IMG/VR virus record: IMGVR_UViG_3300032249_001209
Location: 1 to 31,135 of that record
Length of the DNA: 31,135 nucleotides
Source of the DNA: a virus
Strand: one strand, 5' to 3'
Position numbers and translations under genes: made by a program. Shown piece after piece: positions 7,298-14,558 of this stretch (the first letter of the stretch is position 1; each line of letters opens with the position of its first letter). Below the pieces are notes generated by a model. That model searched no databases. It was given only the letters and a program-made list of their open reading frames with translations, and was not told where the DNA came from.

Positions 7298-7944
7298 TCC
7301 GCCGCACAGTTGTCGGCTTCGCGCGCGACGAGCAGGCTCCGGAGGTCGAGGAGCACCTCCTCGACGCGGACCTCGTCGTCTTCGGCTCCGGGCGTGGGGC
7401 AGGGCGGGGGCGGTGGGCGTCTGCTCTCGCGCTCCGGCTCTCCTCCGGCGGCGACGCGGCGCTCCTCTCGCACCGCGCGGACGGGCTCGCGCTCGTCGCG
7501 GGCGTGGACGACGAGGCGACGCTCGAAGCGGCGCTCGCCATGCCGGACCCGTGCGTCGTCGTCGTGCTCGCGGAGGAGCGCGGGACGGTCCGCGCGGGGC
7601 TGAATGGTCGCGACGACGAGTGGCGGTTCCTGCTCCTCGACCTTGCGAGTTCGGTCGTCGGGAAGGCCACCCTCATTCCGGCGAAGCTGGGGCCGCACGA
7701 GGTCGTCGAGGTCTCGCTCCACACGGTCACCCCGTTTCCTGGCGCCACCGTCGAGCCGGCGGCGGAGCCGGAGTGCGACCTCCTCTCGGAGCCTCCTCCG
7801 GAGATCGTCGTCCCTCCGGAGATCCTGCTCGCGGACGCGGGCACACCGGAGCTTGTCCTCCCCTCCGTGGCGGGCAACGAGGACGAGCCCGTGCCCGTCG
7901 ACGAGGTCGAGGAGACCCTCGACGGAGAGGAGCAGGCGACGTGA
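7294..7944 (+). CDS. Protein of unknown function in the neck/sugar cassette
   Basis: ATG at 7294 overlaps the previous stop by ATGA and follows GGAGGT (7284-7289). The product is 216 residues. Residues 1-160 look like an alpha/beta domain with alternating strands (MIRRTVVGFA, DADLVVFGSG, PCVVVVLAEE, WRFLLLDLASSVVGKATL). The C-terminal 55 residues are acidic and Pro-rich (PPPEIVVPPEILLA... and a final Glu/Asp-rich stretch), so probably disordered. I do not recognise a family. It is translationally linked to the SGNH-like gene before it and, by GTGA, to the probable stopper gene after it. Confidence 0.7.
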   Translation: MIRRTVVGFARDEQAPEVEEHLLDADLVVFGSGRGAGRGRWASALALRLSSGGDAALLSHRADGLALVAGVDDEATLEAALAMPDPCVVVVLAEERGTVRAGLNGRDDEWRFLLLDLASSVVGKATLIPAKLGPHEVVEVSLHTVTPFPGATVEPAAEPECDLLSEPPPEIVVPPEILLADAGTPELVLPSVAGNEDEPVPVDEVEETLDGEEQAT

Positions 7945-8567
7945 TCTCCGGAGTGCTCGATCGGCGCGTCTCGCTCTACCGGCGGACCCCCTTCGTCGTC
8001 GACCGGGCTCCGGCTGGCGCGACGTTGACGGTCGCACGCCAACCGGTCCGCGAGAGCGTCCTCCTCGCGCGCGTGTCCGGGGGCACCTCGAACACCGGAA
8101 CCGTCACCGTCTCCGGCAACGTCTCCGGCGCTCCCGCGAGCGAGACCCTCTCGTTCTCCGGTGCAGGCGTCCGGCAGACGGTGCGGCGCTTCTCCTCCGT
8201 CTCCGGGGTGACGACCTCCGGCCTCGCGGACGAGGCGACGATCCCCTCGATCTCCATCGAGGCGCTCTCCCCTGGCGGGGAGCAACAGTTCGCGGTCGCG
8301 CTGCTCGTCTCCGGGTACCCGGCGACCTTCTCCCGGCTCCGCGCTCGTTGGAGCGGGGCGATCCACGGCGTCGAGACCGTGGGCGCCTCGACGCTGCTCC
8401 TCCCCTACGGGGAGACGTTCGAGCCGCTCCCGAACGACGTCCTCGTCGACGAGACCACGGGCGACGAGTACCTCGTCCGTGACGTTGACCTCCTCCGTGC
8501 AGGCGGGCGGGTGTGCCGTCCCTCGCATTGGGAAGCCTCCGTCGAGAGGCGCGACAAGTCCACCTGA
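7941..8567 (+). CDS. Probable head-tail stopper / neck structural protein
   Basis: GTG at 7941 overlaps the previous stop by GTGA. The product is 208 residues, rich in beta strands, Ser, Thr and Gly. The N-terminus (SGVLDRRVSLYRR) resembles the start of head-closure proteins. The C-terminal third has the pattern of SPP1 gp16-like stoppers, where a strand 'gD.l...tG..Y.V..V' precedes a His-containing end: PNDVLVDETTGDEYLVRDVD (about residues 164-183), then RPSHWEASVERRD. The middle carries an extra beta segment (TGTVTVSGNVSGAP, then SFSGAG), making it longer than gp16 (about 110 residues). Stoppers seal the head after packaging and bind the tail. Gene order between the adaptor and the tail terminator supports this, but the family match is weak. 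Confidence 0.5.
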   Translation: MISGVLDRRVSLYRRTPFVVDRAPAGATLTVARQPVRESVLLARVSGGTSNTGTVTVSGNVSGAPASETLSFSGAGVRQTVRRFSSVSGVTTSGLADEATIPSISIEALSPGGEQQFAVALLVSGYPATFSRLRARWSGAIHGVETVGASTLLLPYGETFEPLPNDVLVDETTGDEYLVRDVDLLRAGGRVCRPSHWEASVERRDKST

Positions 8568-8604
8568 CCTCCCCACAGACGCCGGAAAGGCGCGGAGACG
8601 CACG

Positions 8605-11493
8605 ATGATGAGCCCGGACACCCCTTGTTGGAGCGCGAGCGACCCCATCCCGGAGAATGACCGCTACGCGGCGCTGATCGTGATCCCCACGGTCGCCACC
8701 CCCTCCGTCCTGCTCCCCACCCTCGACCGCCTCGTCGAGTGCGTCGACGGAGAGCGCGTCTGGATCGTCGTCTCCGTGAACCCGAAGGACGCGCACAACG
8801 CACAGCGCGTCCTGGCGCACGTCGGCGCTCTCCCTCTCCCGGAGAACGTCCGGCTCGACGTCCACGTCGAGCGCGGCCTCCGGGGCTTCGGAGGAGCGGC
8901 GAACATCGGGGTCCGGTACGCGCTGGCGACCGGCGGCCTCCCTCCCGTCGTGATCGTGTTCAACGACGATCTCGTCCCTGTGCCGGGGTGGCTCTCCGGC
9001 ATCCTGGCGGCGTTCCAGACGGAGGAGGTCTGCTACCCAGCGGAGAACCCGGACGAGAACGGGCGGCGGCCTCGTCGCAAAGTCACCGGCTACGGGCGGA
9101 TCGGCCTCGTCGGACCGGTCGGCAACAACGTGGCTGGCTTCCAACAGGTCGCGACGCCGGAGGAGGTCGCGCGGCTGGGCTACGAGCGCCTCGCGCGGCG
9201 GCAGCGGGAGCAGCACGGCGGCGAGGTCTGGACGGCGGAGTTCGTCTCCGGCTTCTGCATGGCGATCTCTCGCGAGTGTCTCCTCGACGTCGCCCACGTC
9301 GAGGGCGACGAGTGGCACGGACCGTTTGACGCGGACCGCTACCCGGTCGCGGGCTACGAGGACAACGACCTGTGCGCCCGCGTCGACCGGCGGGGCTGGC
9401 GGGCGGCGGTCGCGTTCGGAGCCTTCATCGGTCACCTCGGACACCAGACGTTCGACGGGCTGTTCCCGGATTGGCTCCGGGGGATGAAGAACCGCCTCGC
9501 GTACTACCGGAAGTGGCGGGGCTGGACCTCGCGGGCGAAGCGGATCGGGGCGGTCTACCGGGTCCGGCTGGCGGCGCCCAACGACCTGCACCTGTGGCTC
9601 GCCTCCCTGGCGCGCGCGGCTGAACTGCTCGACGGCGCCGCGATCCTGCTCACGGGCAACCCGTTGGAGATCGTCGAGCACCCCTCGTGGGCGGCCGTCG
9701 CGGCGCGCTTCGCTCCGCGCGAGCAGGGGATGCTTCGAGCCTGCTCCGGGGCGAACTTTGACGAGGTCGCGGCGGCGGTCTGCGCGTGGGTCTCGGAGAT
9801 CGCGGGAGAGGTCCGGACGAAGCTCGGCATCCCTGGGGAGTTCGAGGTGTCCGTCCGCGGGTGGGGTGGTCCCTGGAACGAGCGCGAGGAGCGGAATGCA
9901 GCGATCCGGCTCGCGGAGCGCGGCGGCTACGATTGGCTTCTCTCCATCGACCACGACGAGATCGTCGAGGAGCGCGTCTCCCGCTCCCTGCTCGACCGGT
10001 GGCTCGCGCACCCGGACCCGCTCGTCGAGAGCTTCGAGGTCGCGTGGGTCAATCACTGGGAGAACGACCGGATGGTCCGGGTTGATCGCCCGTGGGGCGA
10101 CGGCGGCGCCTACCGGGGCGGGATGATGGGGCCTCGTCTGTGGCGGGTCAACCACCGCGCGCCGAAGCGGGTCACGGCAGGGACGGGGATCGGCCTGCAT
10201 TGCGGCAACTCTCCGCTCGTCGTCCCTCCGGCGCGGAAGGTCGCCTCCCTCCGGTTCCGGCACTACGGGTACATCGACCGGGGGCAGCGGGCGCGCAAGT
10301 TCGCGTTCTACTCGGAGATCGACCCGTCTCCGGACGCGCTCCTCGTCGGAGGCGAGACCTACGGCCACATCGTCGCGGACGAGGGGATGGTCCTCCGTCC
10401 GTGGGTCGGGCGGAACGGGATCGGGCTCTCGATGCTGCTCCACGCAGGCGAGGCGATCGAGGACGTCGGGCGGTGGTTCGACGACCTCTTCACGGTCGTT
10501 GACGCGATCGTCCTCGTCTGGACGGACGAGTGGCGCGAGGAGGATCGCGGGTGGGTCGGCACCGACCCGGACGCGGTCGAGGTCTGGCCGGAGACCGGTC
10601 CCTCGCGCGACCTCGCCTACCTCGCGTGGGTCTTCGAGGCGGAGTGGACCGCCCATCGGCTCGACGACGATCTCGCGGCGGCGCGCAACGCAGGCTTCGA
10701 CGTCCTCCGCGCCCACCCGGCGCGTCTCGGATGGGGTCTGTTCGTCGACCCGGACGAGTGGACGACGGACTACCACGCGGTCGTGCGCGGCCTCCGGAGC
10801 ATGGCGGAGACGTCGGACGGGTGGGGTTGGCTGTTTCGGTTCTCGAACGTCCTCCGGGGCTCCGCGCGTCCAGCCTACTCGGAGAGCGTCCGGCTGTTCC
10901 GCCTCGACGACGAGGGCGTGATGCGTCTCTCCGGGCGCGTCCACGAGGGCTTCGACGTTGCGGTCGAGCAGATCCGCGCGCGGGGGCAGCACCCGAACTT
11001 CCGGTACGCGGCGTTCTCGCTCATGCACGGCGGCCTCGCGAAGCCGGACGGGGCGCTCCACGAGAAGCTGCTCCGCTACCGGCGGAGCCTGCTCCGGGCG
11101 CTCGACGAGGAGCCGTTCCTCCCTGGCGCTTGGACCGCGCTCGGTTTGCAGTTCCTCAACGACGGAGAGGTCGAGCAGGCTCGCGAGTGCTTCGAGCGCG
11201 GGATCCTGTGCGCGGGGACGTCCTACCTCCCGTTCAACGAGGCGGCGAAGCTCCACCTCCGCCTCGCGGCGGCGCTGCTCTCGCGGGTCGTCGACCTGAC
11301 CGTGCCCCATCACCCGGCGCACAGGTCCGCTCGCGAACTCGTCGACCTGCTCCGCGAGGCGGCTCCGCCGCTCCCGGTCGTGGGCTCCGGGCGGCTCCCT
11401 CCCGTCGACCTCCCGGCGTTCCCCGTGGAGCGCCTCCTCGGCACCCAGGAGGAGCCCGTCCTCGACGGGCTGCTCCCGGACGAGACGGCGTGA
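8605..11493 (+). CDS. Multi-domain glycosyltransferase with three GT-A-like segments and TPR-like C-terminus
   Basis: ATG at 8605 follows GGAG (8594-8597); a second ATG at 8608 is equally usable. The product is 962 residues. Residues 20-300 look like a family 2 glycosyltransferase: opening strand ALIVIPTV, acidic metal/nucleotide motif NDD (120-122), acceptor-side motif FVSGFCMAISRE, and the catalytic-base-type motif YEDNDL (E252, D253). Residues 410-650 carry a second GT-like segment with WLLSIDHDEIVEE (D449-H-D451). Residues 680-840 carry a third with GLFVDPDEWTTD (D715-P-D717-E). Residues 840-880 (WTALGLQFLNDGEVEQARECFERGI) look like a TPR unit. Such enzymes move sugars from nucleotide donors to protein or glycan acceptors in the cytoplasm. 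The gene lies between the stopper and gp10-like neck genes and near an epimerase that could supply donor sugar. The first domain is clear; the second and third are inferred from acidic motifs and spacing. Confidence 0.8.
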   Translation: MMSPDTPCWSASDPIPENDRYAALIVIPTVATPSVLLPTLDRLVECVDGERVWIVVSVNPKDAHNAQRVLAHVGALPLPENVRLDVHVERGLRGFGGAANIGVRYALATGGLPPVVIVFNDDLVPVPGWLSGILAAFQTEEVCYPAENPDENGRRPRRKVTGYGRIGLVGPVGNNVAGFQQVATPEEVARLGYERLARRQREQHGGEVWTAEFVSGFCMAISRECLLDVAHVEGDEWHGPFDADRYPVAGYEDNDLCARVDRRGWRAAVAFGAFIGHLGHQTFDGLFPDWLRGMKNRLAYYRKWRGWTSRAKRIGAVYRVRLAAPNDLHLWLASLARAAELLDGAAILLTGNPLEIVEHPSWAAVAARFAPREQGMLRACSGANFDEVAAAVCAWVSEIAGEVRTKLGIPGEFEVSVRGWGGPWNEREERNAAIRLAERGGYDWLLSIDHDEIVEERVSRSLLDRWLAHPDPLVESFEVAWVNHWENDRMVRVDRPWGDGGAYRGGMMGPRLWRVNHRAPKRVTAGTGIGLHCGNSPLVVPPARKVASLRFRHYGYIDRGQRARKFAFYSEIDPSPDALLVGGETYGHIVADEGMVLRPWVGRNGIGLSMLLHAGEAIEDVGRWFDDLFTVVDAIVLVWTDEWREEDRGWVGTDPDAVEVWPETGPSRDLAYLAWVFEAEWTAHRLDDDLAAARNAGFDVLRAHPARLGWGLFVDPDEWTTDYHAVVRGLRSMAETSDGWGWLFRFSNVLRGSARPAYSESVRLFRLDDEGVMRLSGRVHEGFDVAVEQIRARGQHPNFRYAAFSLMHGGLAKPDGALHEKLLRYRRSLLRALDEEPFLPGAWTALGLQFLNDGEVEQARECFERGILCAGTSYLPFNEAAKLHLRLAAALLSRVVDLTVPHHPAHRSARELVDLLREAAPPLPVVGSGRLPPVDLPAFPVERLLGTQEEPVLDGLLPDETA

Positions 11494-11534
11494 CGCGGGC
11501 TCCCGGCGCGTGGTAGAACGAGATCGGAGGGGCC

Positions 11535-12077
11535 GTGGTCCGGATCGAGGTTGGGAACATCAGAACGCTGATCTACTCGATGAACCAGCGTTATGTCTCG
11601 TTCTCGCGGGCGCTCGACCGGTGCGTCGAGGCGGCGGGGGAGGTCATGCTCACGGAGATCCGGGCGACCGCCTCCCGCCGCGAGCACTCCCTCGACGACC
11701 TCGCGAAGAAGGACCACCCCTACGCTCGACGGCACGGCGCGATCCGGGCCGGCGTGCTCGGAGGAGCCTTCGTCCAGCGTCCCTACCTCGTGCATGTCCA
11801 ATCCGGCGCGCTGCTCCGCTCGATCCGGGGCAGCTTCGCGCGTCCTGGCGGCCTCCCGGTCTACGCGGTCGGGACGGACCACCCGCACGCGGCGGCGGTG
11901 ATCGACGGGTCGCGGCACGTCCTCCGGCGCGACTTCCTCGTGGACACGATGAACGAGCGGGGGGTGCAGCGCGAGATCCTCCGCGCGATGGTGCGCGTCC
12001 TCGGACAAGAACTCCGCACGCAGGCGACGATCCGGGGCGTGAAGCACGCCGTCGCTCCGTCGCAAACGGAGGCGTGA
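11535..12077 (+). CDS. Neck / tail-completion protein (HK97 gp10-like)
   Basis: GTG at 11535 follows GGAGG (11526-11530). The product is 180 residues. The N-terminal half is helical (RALDRCVEAAGEVMLTEIRAT). It is followed by a segment with G-x-L-L-R-S-I (near residues 95-101), a strand LPVYAVGTDHPHAAAVIDGS, and a C-terminal helix pair (REILRAMVRVLGQEL). This is the usual order for HK97 gp10-like proteins: helix, 'tG.L..SI', then 'v.....YA..vE.G'. These proteins sit at the head-tail interface. The next gene, a tail terminator, starts one base after this stop, which is the standard order in siphoviruses. Confidence 0.65.
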   Translation: MVRIEVGNIRTLIYSMNQRYVSFSRALDRCVEAAGEVMLTEIRATASRREHSLDDLAKKDHPYARRHGAIRAGVLGGAFVQRPYLVHVQSGALLRSIRGSFARPGGLPVYAVGTDHPHAAAVIDGSRHVLRRDFLVDTMNERGVQREILRAMVRVLGQELRTQATIRGVKHAVAPSQTEA

Positions 12078-12078
12078 C

Positions 12079-12492
12079 GTGGCGAACTCCGTCTCCGACC
12101 TGCTCCAATCCGTCCGCGCGATGCTGCTCGCGGACCCGGCGGTCGAAGCTCTCGTCGAGGACCGGATCCGGACCGCGCACGCGGCGGGCTACGAAGGCGC
12201 CGCTCCGACGATGCCGCTCGTGATCGTCGCTCCGCTCGGAGGCTCGATGCCCTACTCCGGGGCGTTGCAGGTCGTGAGCCTGGAAGTCTACGCCTACTCC
12301 AAGACCTCGGAGGGGGAGGCGCTCTCCGTCTACGAGGCGGTCCACCGCGCGTTGCAGGCGGAGCGCGTCGCGGTCGACGGGCTCAACCTCCGGGGGATGC
12401 TCCGCGAGACCACCCGGCCTCGCCACGGCTACAATGACGCGCTGCTCGCCTACTACACGCGCTCCCTGTGGACCGCGACCACCGCCCGGTGA
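12079..12492 (+). CDS. Tail terminator / tail completion protein (gp17-like, DUF3168-like)
   Basis: GTG at 12079 lies one base after the previous stop. The product is 137 residues, the normal size for lambda gpU / SPP1 gp17-type terminators. The N-terminus is a helix with the pattern L-L-A-D-P-A-V-x-A-L-V-x-D-R-I (residues 16-30), typical of this group. Then come strands with MPLVIVAPLGG and LQVVSLEVYAYS, a helix (ALSVYEAVHRAL) and closing strands (LLAYYTRSLWT). The protein caps the tail tube at the head-proximal end and fixes tail length. The place between the neck gene and the tube gene is as expected, apart from two zinc-ribbon genes inserted after it. Confidence 0.7.
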   Translation: MANSVSDLLQSVRAMLLADPAVEALVEDRIRTAHAAGYEGAAPTMPLVIVAPLGGSMPYSGALQVVSLEVYAYSKTSEGEALSVYEAVHRALQAERVAVDGLNLRGMLRETTRPRHGYNDALLAYYTRSLWTATTAR

Positions 12493-12500
12493 GGTCTCCA

Positions 12501-12710
12501 ATGCTGACCCGTGACACCCTCCCTCGCGCCTCCGCCGCTCCTCGCGGTCTGCGGGTCCGCTGCACGTGCGGCGCGGACCTCGCCGTGGTCGAGCCCGGCT
12601 TCGGGCTCCTCCGCTCCGGCGACGCTGGCGCGGAGCAGACCCGGACCGCCTCGTGCTCCTCGTGCGGTCGCTCCCTGGCGCTCCCGGTCTCGCGCGAGGG
12701 CGCGCGATGA
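12501..12710 (+). CDS. Small zinc-ribbon protein
   Basis: ATG at 12501 follows GAGGT (12491-12495), which overlaps the previous stop. The product is 69 residues. It has two cysteine pairs, C21-x-C23 and C52-x2-C55, about 28 residues apart with beta-type sequence between them, the layout of a four-Cys zinc ribbon. The C-terminus is basic. I do not recognise a specific family. It overlaps the next gene, also a zinc ribbon, by ATGA, so both are made together. Small four-Cys proteins of phages (such as Mu Com) can bind RNA or DNA; whether this one does is open. Confidence 0.65.
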   Translation: MLTRDTLPRASAAPRGLRVRCTCGADLAVVEPGFGLLRSGDAGAEQTRTASCSSCGRSLALPVSREGAR

Positions 12711-13108
12711 GCCCGGAGCGGCTCGGAGAGGTCGAGGCGCGCCTCGACGCGATGGAGCGCGACCTCGCGGCGATCCTCTCCGCACTCGCTGGCGCTCGTC
12801 CCTCCGCTCCGTCTCCGGGGCCCGCGGGTTTGACGGTCGAGGCGGACGAGAGCAACCGGCCCACCCGCGACGAGGTGTGGGCCTGCTCCCGGTGCGCGGC
12901 GCGGCTGGCGCTCTACGACCCGGAGGCGGACCTCCTCCGCGTGCGCTACAAGGACTTCACGGCGCACTTCCGGACCGGAGCCGGCGGCCTCGTCCGGATC
13001 GTCTGCCGTGCCTGCTCGGAGATCAACGAGATCCAACACGTCGACGAGCGCGCTCCCGCTCCTCCTCCTCCTCCGGCGCTGGCTCCGGGCCGGAGCCGGC
13101 GCGGGTAG
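12707..13108 (+). CDS. Coiled-coil plus zinc-ribbon protein (Com-like)
   Basis: ATG at 12707 overlaps the previous stop by ATGA. The product is 133 residues. Residues 4-28 form a likely coiled coil (LGEVEARLDAMERDLAAIL). After a Pro/Ser linker comes a four-Cys ribbon: WAC60-x2-C63 and IVC100-x2-C103, with the pattern C-x2-C...A-R-L...(I/V)-x-C-x2-C-x2-(I/V)-N-E as in Com-like small zinc fingers of Mu-type phages. The last 20 residues are Pro/Ala-rich and basic. Com of Mu binds mRNA and activates translation of mom; no mom-like gene is visible here. The gene lies just before the major tail tube transcription unit, so either a regulatory or a structural role is possible. Confidence 0.6.
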   Translation: MSPERLGEVEARLDAMERDLAAILSALAGARPSAPSPGPAGLTVEADESNRPTRDEVWACSRCAARLALYDPEADLLRVRYKDFTAHFRTGAGGLVRIVCRACSEINEIQHVDERAPAPPPPPALAPGRSRRG

Positions 13109-13135
13109 CCGTCCGGGCCGGTTCTCCCGCGCGGG

Positions 13136-13164
13136 TTGTGCGATCTCGGAGCCCGTGCTACTCT
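13136..13164 (+). promoter_or_regulatory. Putative promoter for the tail tube gene
   Basis: TTGTGC (13136-13141) and TACTCT (13159-13164) are 17 bases apart, and TG stands one base before the second hexamer (TGCTACTCT), an extended -10 form. The site lies in the 117-base gap before the tail tube gene. Together with the terminator behind that gene it would make a separate short transcript for an abundant protein. Confidence 0.45.
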
Positions 13165-13225
13165 CGGAGGCGAGAAGCCTACGAGGCGCGACGACCCTCT
13201 ACCCGCGACCGCGAGGAACCCGCCC

Positions 13226-13777
13226 ATGCCGCTGAACATCCCCTCCGGAACGACCAACGACATCAGCTTCGGGCCGGGCGTCCTCTACCTCGGCGTCGCT
13301 GGCGCAACTCCGACCGTCGACGTCGGGTTCATCTCGGAGGACGGGATCTCGATCGAGATCGCCTCGGAGAAGCGGGAGATCCGGCAGGGGAACCCGTCCC
13401 TCGTCGAGTACGTCTTCTCGACCTCGCAGGACGTCACGGTCTCCCTCTCCTCGATCGAGTGGGACTTCAACAACTTCGCGCTGGCGCTCGCGGCCGGCGT
13501 GACGACCTCCTCCGGCTCCGCGCGGACCCTCTCGTGGGGCGGCGACCCGATCGTCGACGCGGTCGCGCTCCATGTCCAGCACCAGATGGCGGTCACCGGC
13601 AACACGATGAACGCCTACGTCTGGAAGGCGTACTCGGAGACCGGGATCACCGTGCCGCTCGGGATGGAAGAGCATTCGTTCGAACTGACGTTCAAGGCGA
13701 TGCGCTCCGCGACGGATTGGTCCGGCGCGTCCCTCCCCTTCAACGAGCAGTTGATCAAGTTCAACCGCGCGCTGTGA
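13226..13777 (+). CDS. Major tail tube protein
   Basis: ATG at 13226 follows GAGGAA (13212-13217). The product is 183 residues, usual for a siphovirus tube protein. The sequence is almost all beta: FGPGVLYLGVAGATP, then GFISEDGISIEIASEKREIRQG (a pattern common in tube proteins, where the subunit notes its depth in the genome-facing channel), TVSLSSIEWDFNNFALALAAG, and a final strand HSFELTFKAMRS followed by a polar end. These subunits stack as hexamer rings around the tape measure. It sits between tail terminator and assembly chaperones, as expected. A promoter candidate precedes it and an intrinsic terminator follows it, consistent with very high expression. Confidence 0.8.
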   Translation: MPLNIPSGTTNDISFGPGVLYLGVAGATPTVDVGFISEDGISIEIASEKREIRQGNPSLVEYVFSTSQDVTVSLSSIEWDFNNFALALAAGVTTSSGSARTLSWGGDPIVDAVALHVQHQMAVTGNTMNAYVWKAYSETGITVPLGMEEHSFELTFKAMRSATDWSGASLPFNEQLIKFNRAL

Positions 13778-13982
13778 CGCGGGCGCGGGCTCCCGCGCGT
13801 CGAGGACGACCTCCCTCCGGCAGACCGGTGGGAGGTCGTCTCGTTTTGGGACGCGATCTCGTGAAGTTTTGTTCGAGTTCTCCTCGTGGCGGCTTGCGGG
13901 CGTCGCTCGCGCGAGCGAAGATCTCATCACCGGGGCGGACGCTCCGGGCGGACCTCTCCCTCGAACGACCTCGGAGCCCACC
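13778..13982 (+). other. Largest non-coding gap
   Basis: This 205-base gap between the tail tube gene and the next gene holds the terminator at 13805-13847 and a small GC hairpin at 13783-13798. From 13848 on there is a short lower-GC patch (GTGAAGTTTTGTTCGAG, 13861-13877) and no convincing promoter or small gene. An in-frame TTG at 13869 could extend the next gene upstream but has no ribosome site. Confidence 0.6.
13805..13847 (+). terminator. Intrinsic terminator after the tail tube gene
   Basis: An 11-base perfect stem pairs 13805-13815 (GACGACCTCCC) with 13830-13840. Inside it, after a T-T mismatch, CCGG pairs with CCGG around a CAGA loop. TCG and then TTTT (13844-13847) follow. A smaller hairpin (13783-13798) lies between the stop codon and this one. 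This is the best terminator in the window. Confidence 0.75.
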
Positions 13983-14441
13983 ATGCAGGCTGCCACCCTC
14001 TCCTCCATCCCCCTGCTCCTCGACCTCGCCTCCTCGCTCGACCGCACGACGGTCGACGGGACGACGATCCACGCTCCGAACGCGGACTTCGCGGATGACA
14101 CCAAGGGCGCGCTCCTCTCCCGGACCTGCTCGCGCATCCTCGCGCGCGGCTTCGGGGTCGAGGGGATCTACTACAAGGGCGAGAACCCGAACCCGGCGGG
14201 CTGGGTTCGCGCCACGGTCGTCGAGCAGGAGCGAGGGCTCCGCCGCACGCGCACGCACCTGATCGACGTCGAGCAGGACGGGAAGGTCATCGGCACCGTC
14301 CGGGTCGTCGAGGCGCTCCGGGTGACCAACACGCGGTACCTTGGTCGCAACGAGCACGGTCGCGAGGTCTGGCGCGAGGAGACGGACCTCACGGCGCGGG
14401 TCGAGGCGGACCGGGCGCTCCTCGCGGTCCTCCGGGGCTGA
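13983..14441 (+). CDS. Tail-region protein of unknown function
   Basis: ATG at 13983 follows GGAG (13973-13976) with a 6-base spacer, which decides this start over the upstream TTG at 13869. The product is 152 residues. It has a helical N-terminus (MQAATLSSIPLLLDLASSLD), a segment around residues 35-60 with TCSRILARGFGVEGIYY, then beta strands (GWVRATVVEQERGL, THLIDVEQDGKVIGTVRVVEALRV) and a charged helical end. I recognise no family. It lies between the tail tube and chaperone genes with hairpins on both sides, so it may be its own short transcript. Confidence 0.65.
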   Translation: MQAATLSSIPLLLDLASSLDRTTVDGTTIHAPNADFADDTKGALLSRTCSRILARGFGVEGIYYKGENPNPAGWVRATVVEQERGLRRTRTHLIDVEQDGKVIGTVRVVEALRVTNTRYLGRNEHGREVWREETDLTARVEADRALLAVLRG

Positions 14442-14454
14442 AAGGGCACGAAGC

Positions 14455-14478
14455 GAGCCGCTCCTCCGGGGGCGGCTC
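14455..14478 (+). terminator. Hairpin, possible terminator
   Basis: A 10-base stem (one T-G pair) joins 14455-14464 (GAGCCGCTCC) with 14469-14478 (GGGGCGGCTC) around a TCCG loop, 14 bases after the stop of the preceding gene. TCGTCGTT follows, which is only weakly T-rich. Confidence 0.5.
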
Positions 14479-14510
14479 TCGTCGTTCCGGCGACGCGCGA
14501 GCCGGCCCGT

Positions 14511-14518
14511 GATACCCT
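14511..14518 (+). promoter_or_regulatory. Putative extended -10 promoter before the chaperone genes
   Basis: TGATACCCT (starting at 14510) has TG one base before TACCCT (14513-14518), the extended -10 form. It lies after a hairpin and 40 bases before the chaperone start. No good -35 hexamer is seen at 16-18 bases. Confidence 0.35.
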
Positions 14519-14558
14519 CTCGCAACCCAGGAGAGCCCGGAGAGGGCCGGAGGTGCGC

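Noticed and set aside
8104-11322. Minus-strand frame of 1072 codons
   Set aside because: It lies opposite the glycosyltransferase gene, is Arg/Asp/Glu/Pro-rich with no motif, and crosses several plus-strand genes. GC-rich codon bias leaves the antisense frame free of stops.
12707-13108. mom/com DNA-modification module
   Set aside because: The zinc ribbon is Com-like, but no mom-like acetyltransferase gene is present in the window.
13869-13982. Upstream TTG extension of the gene at 13983
   Set aside because: No ribosome site at 13869, while GGAG with proper spacing precedes ATG 13983.
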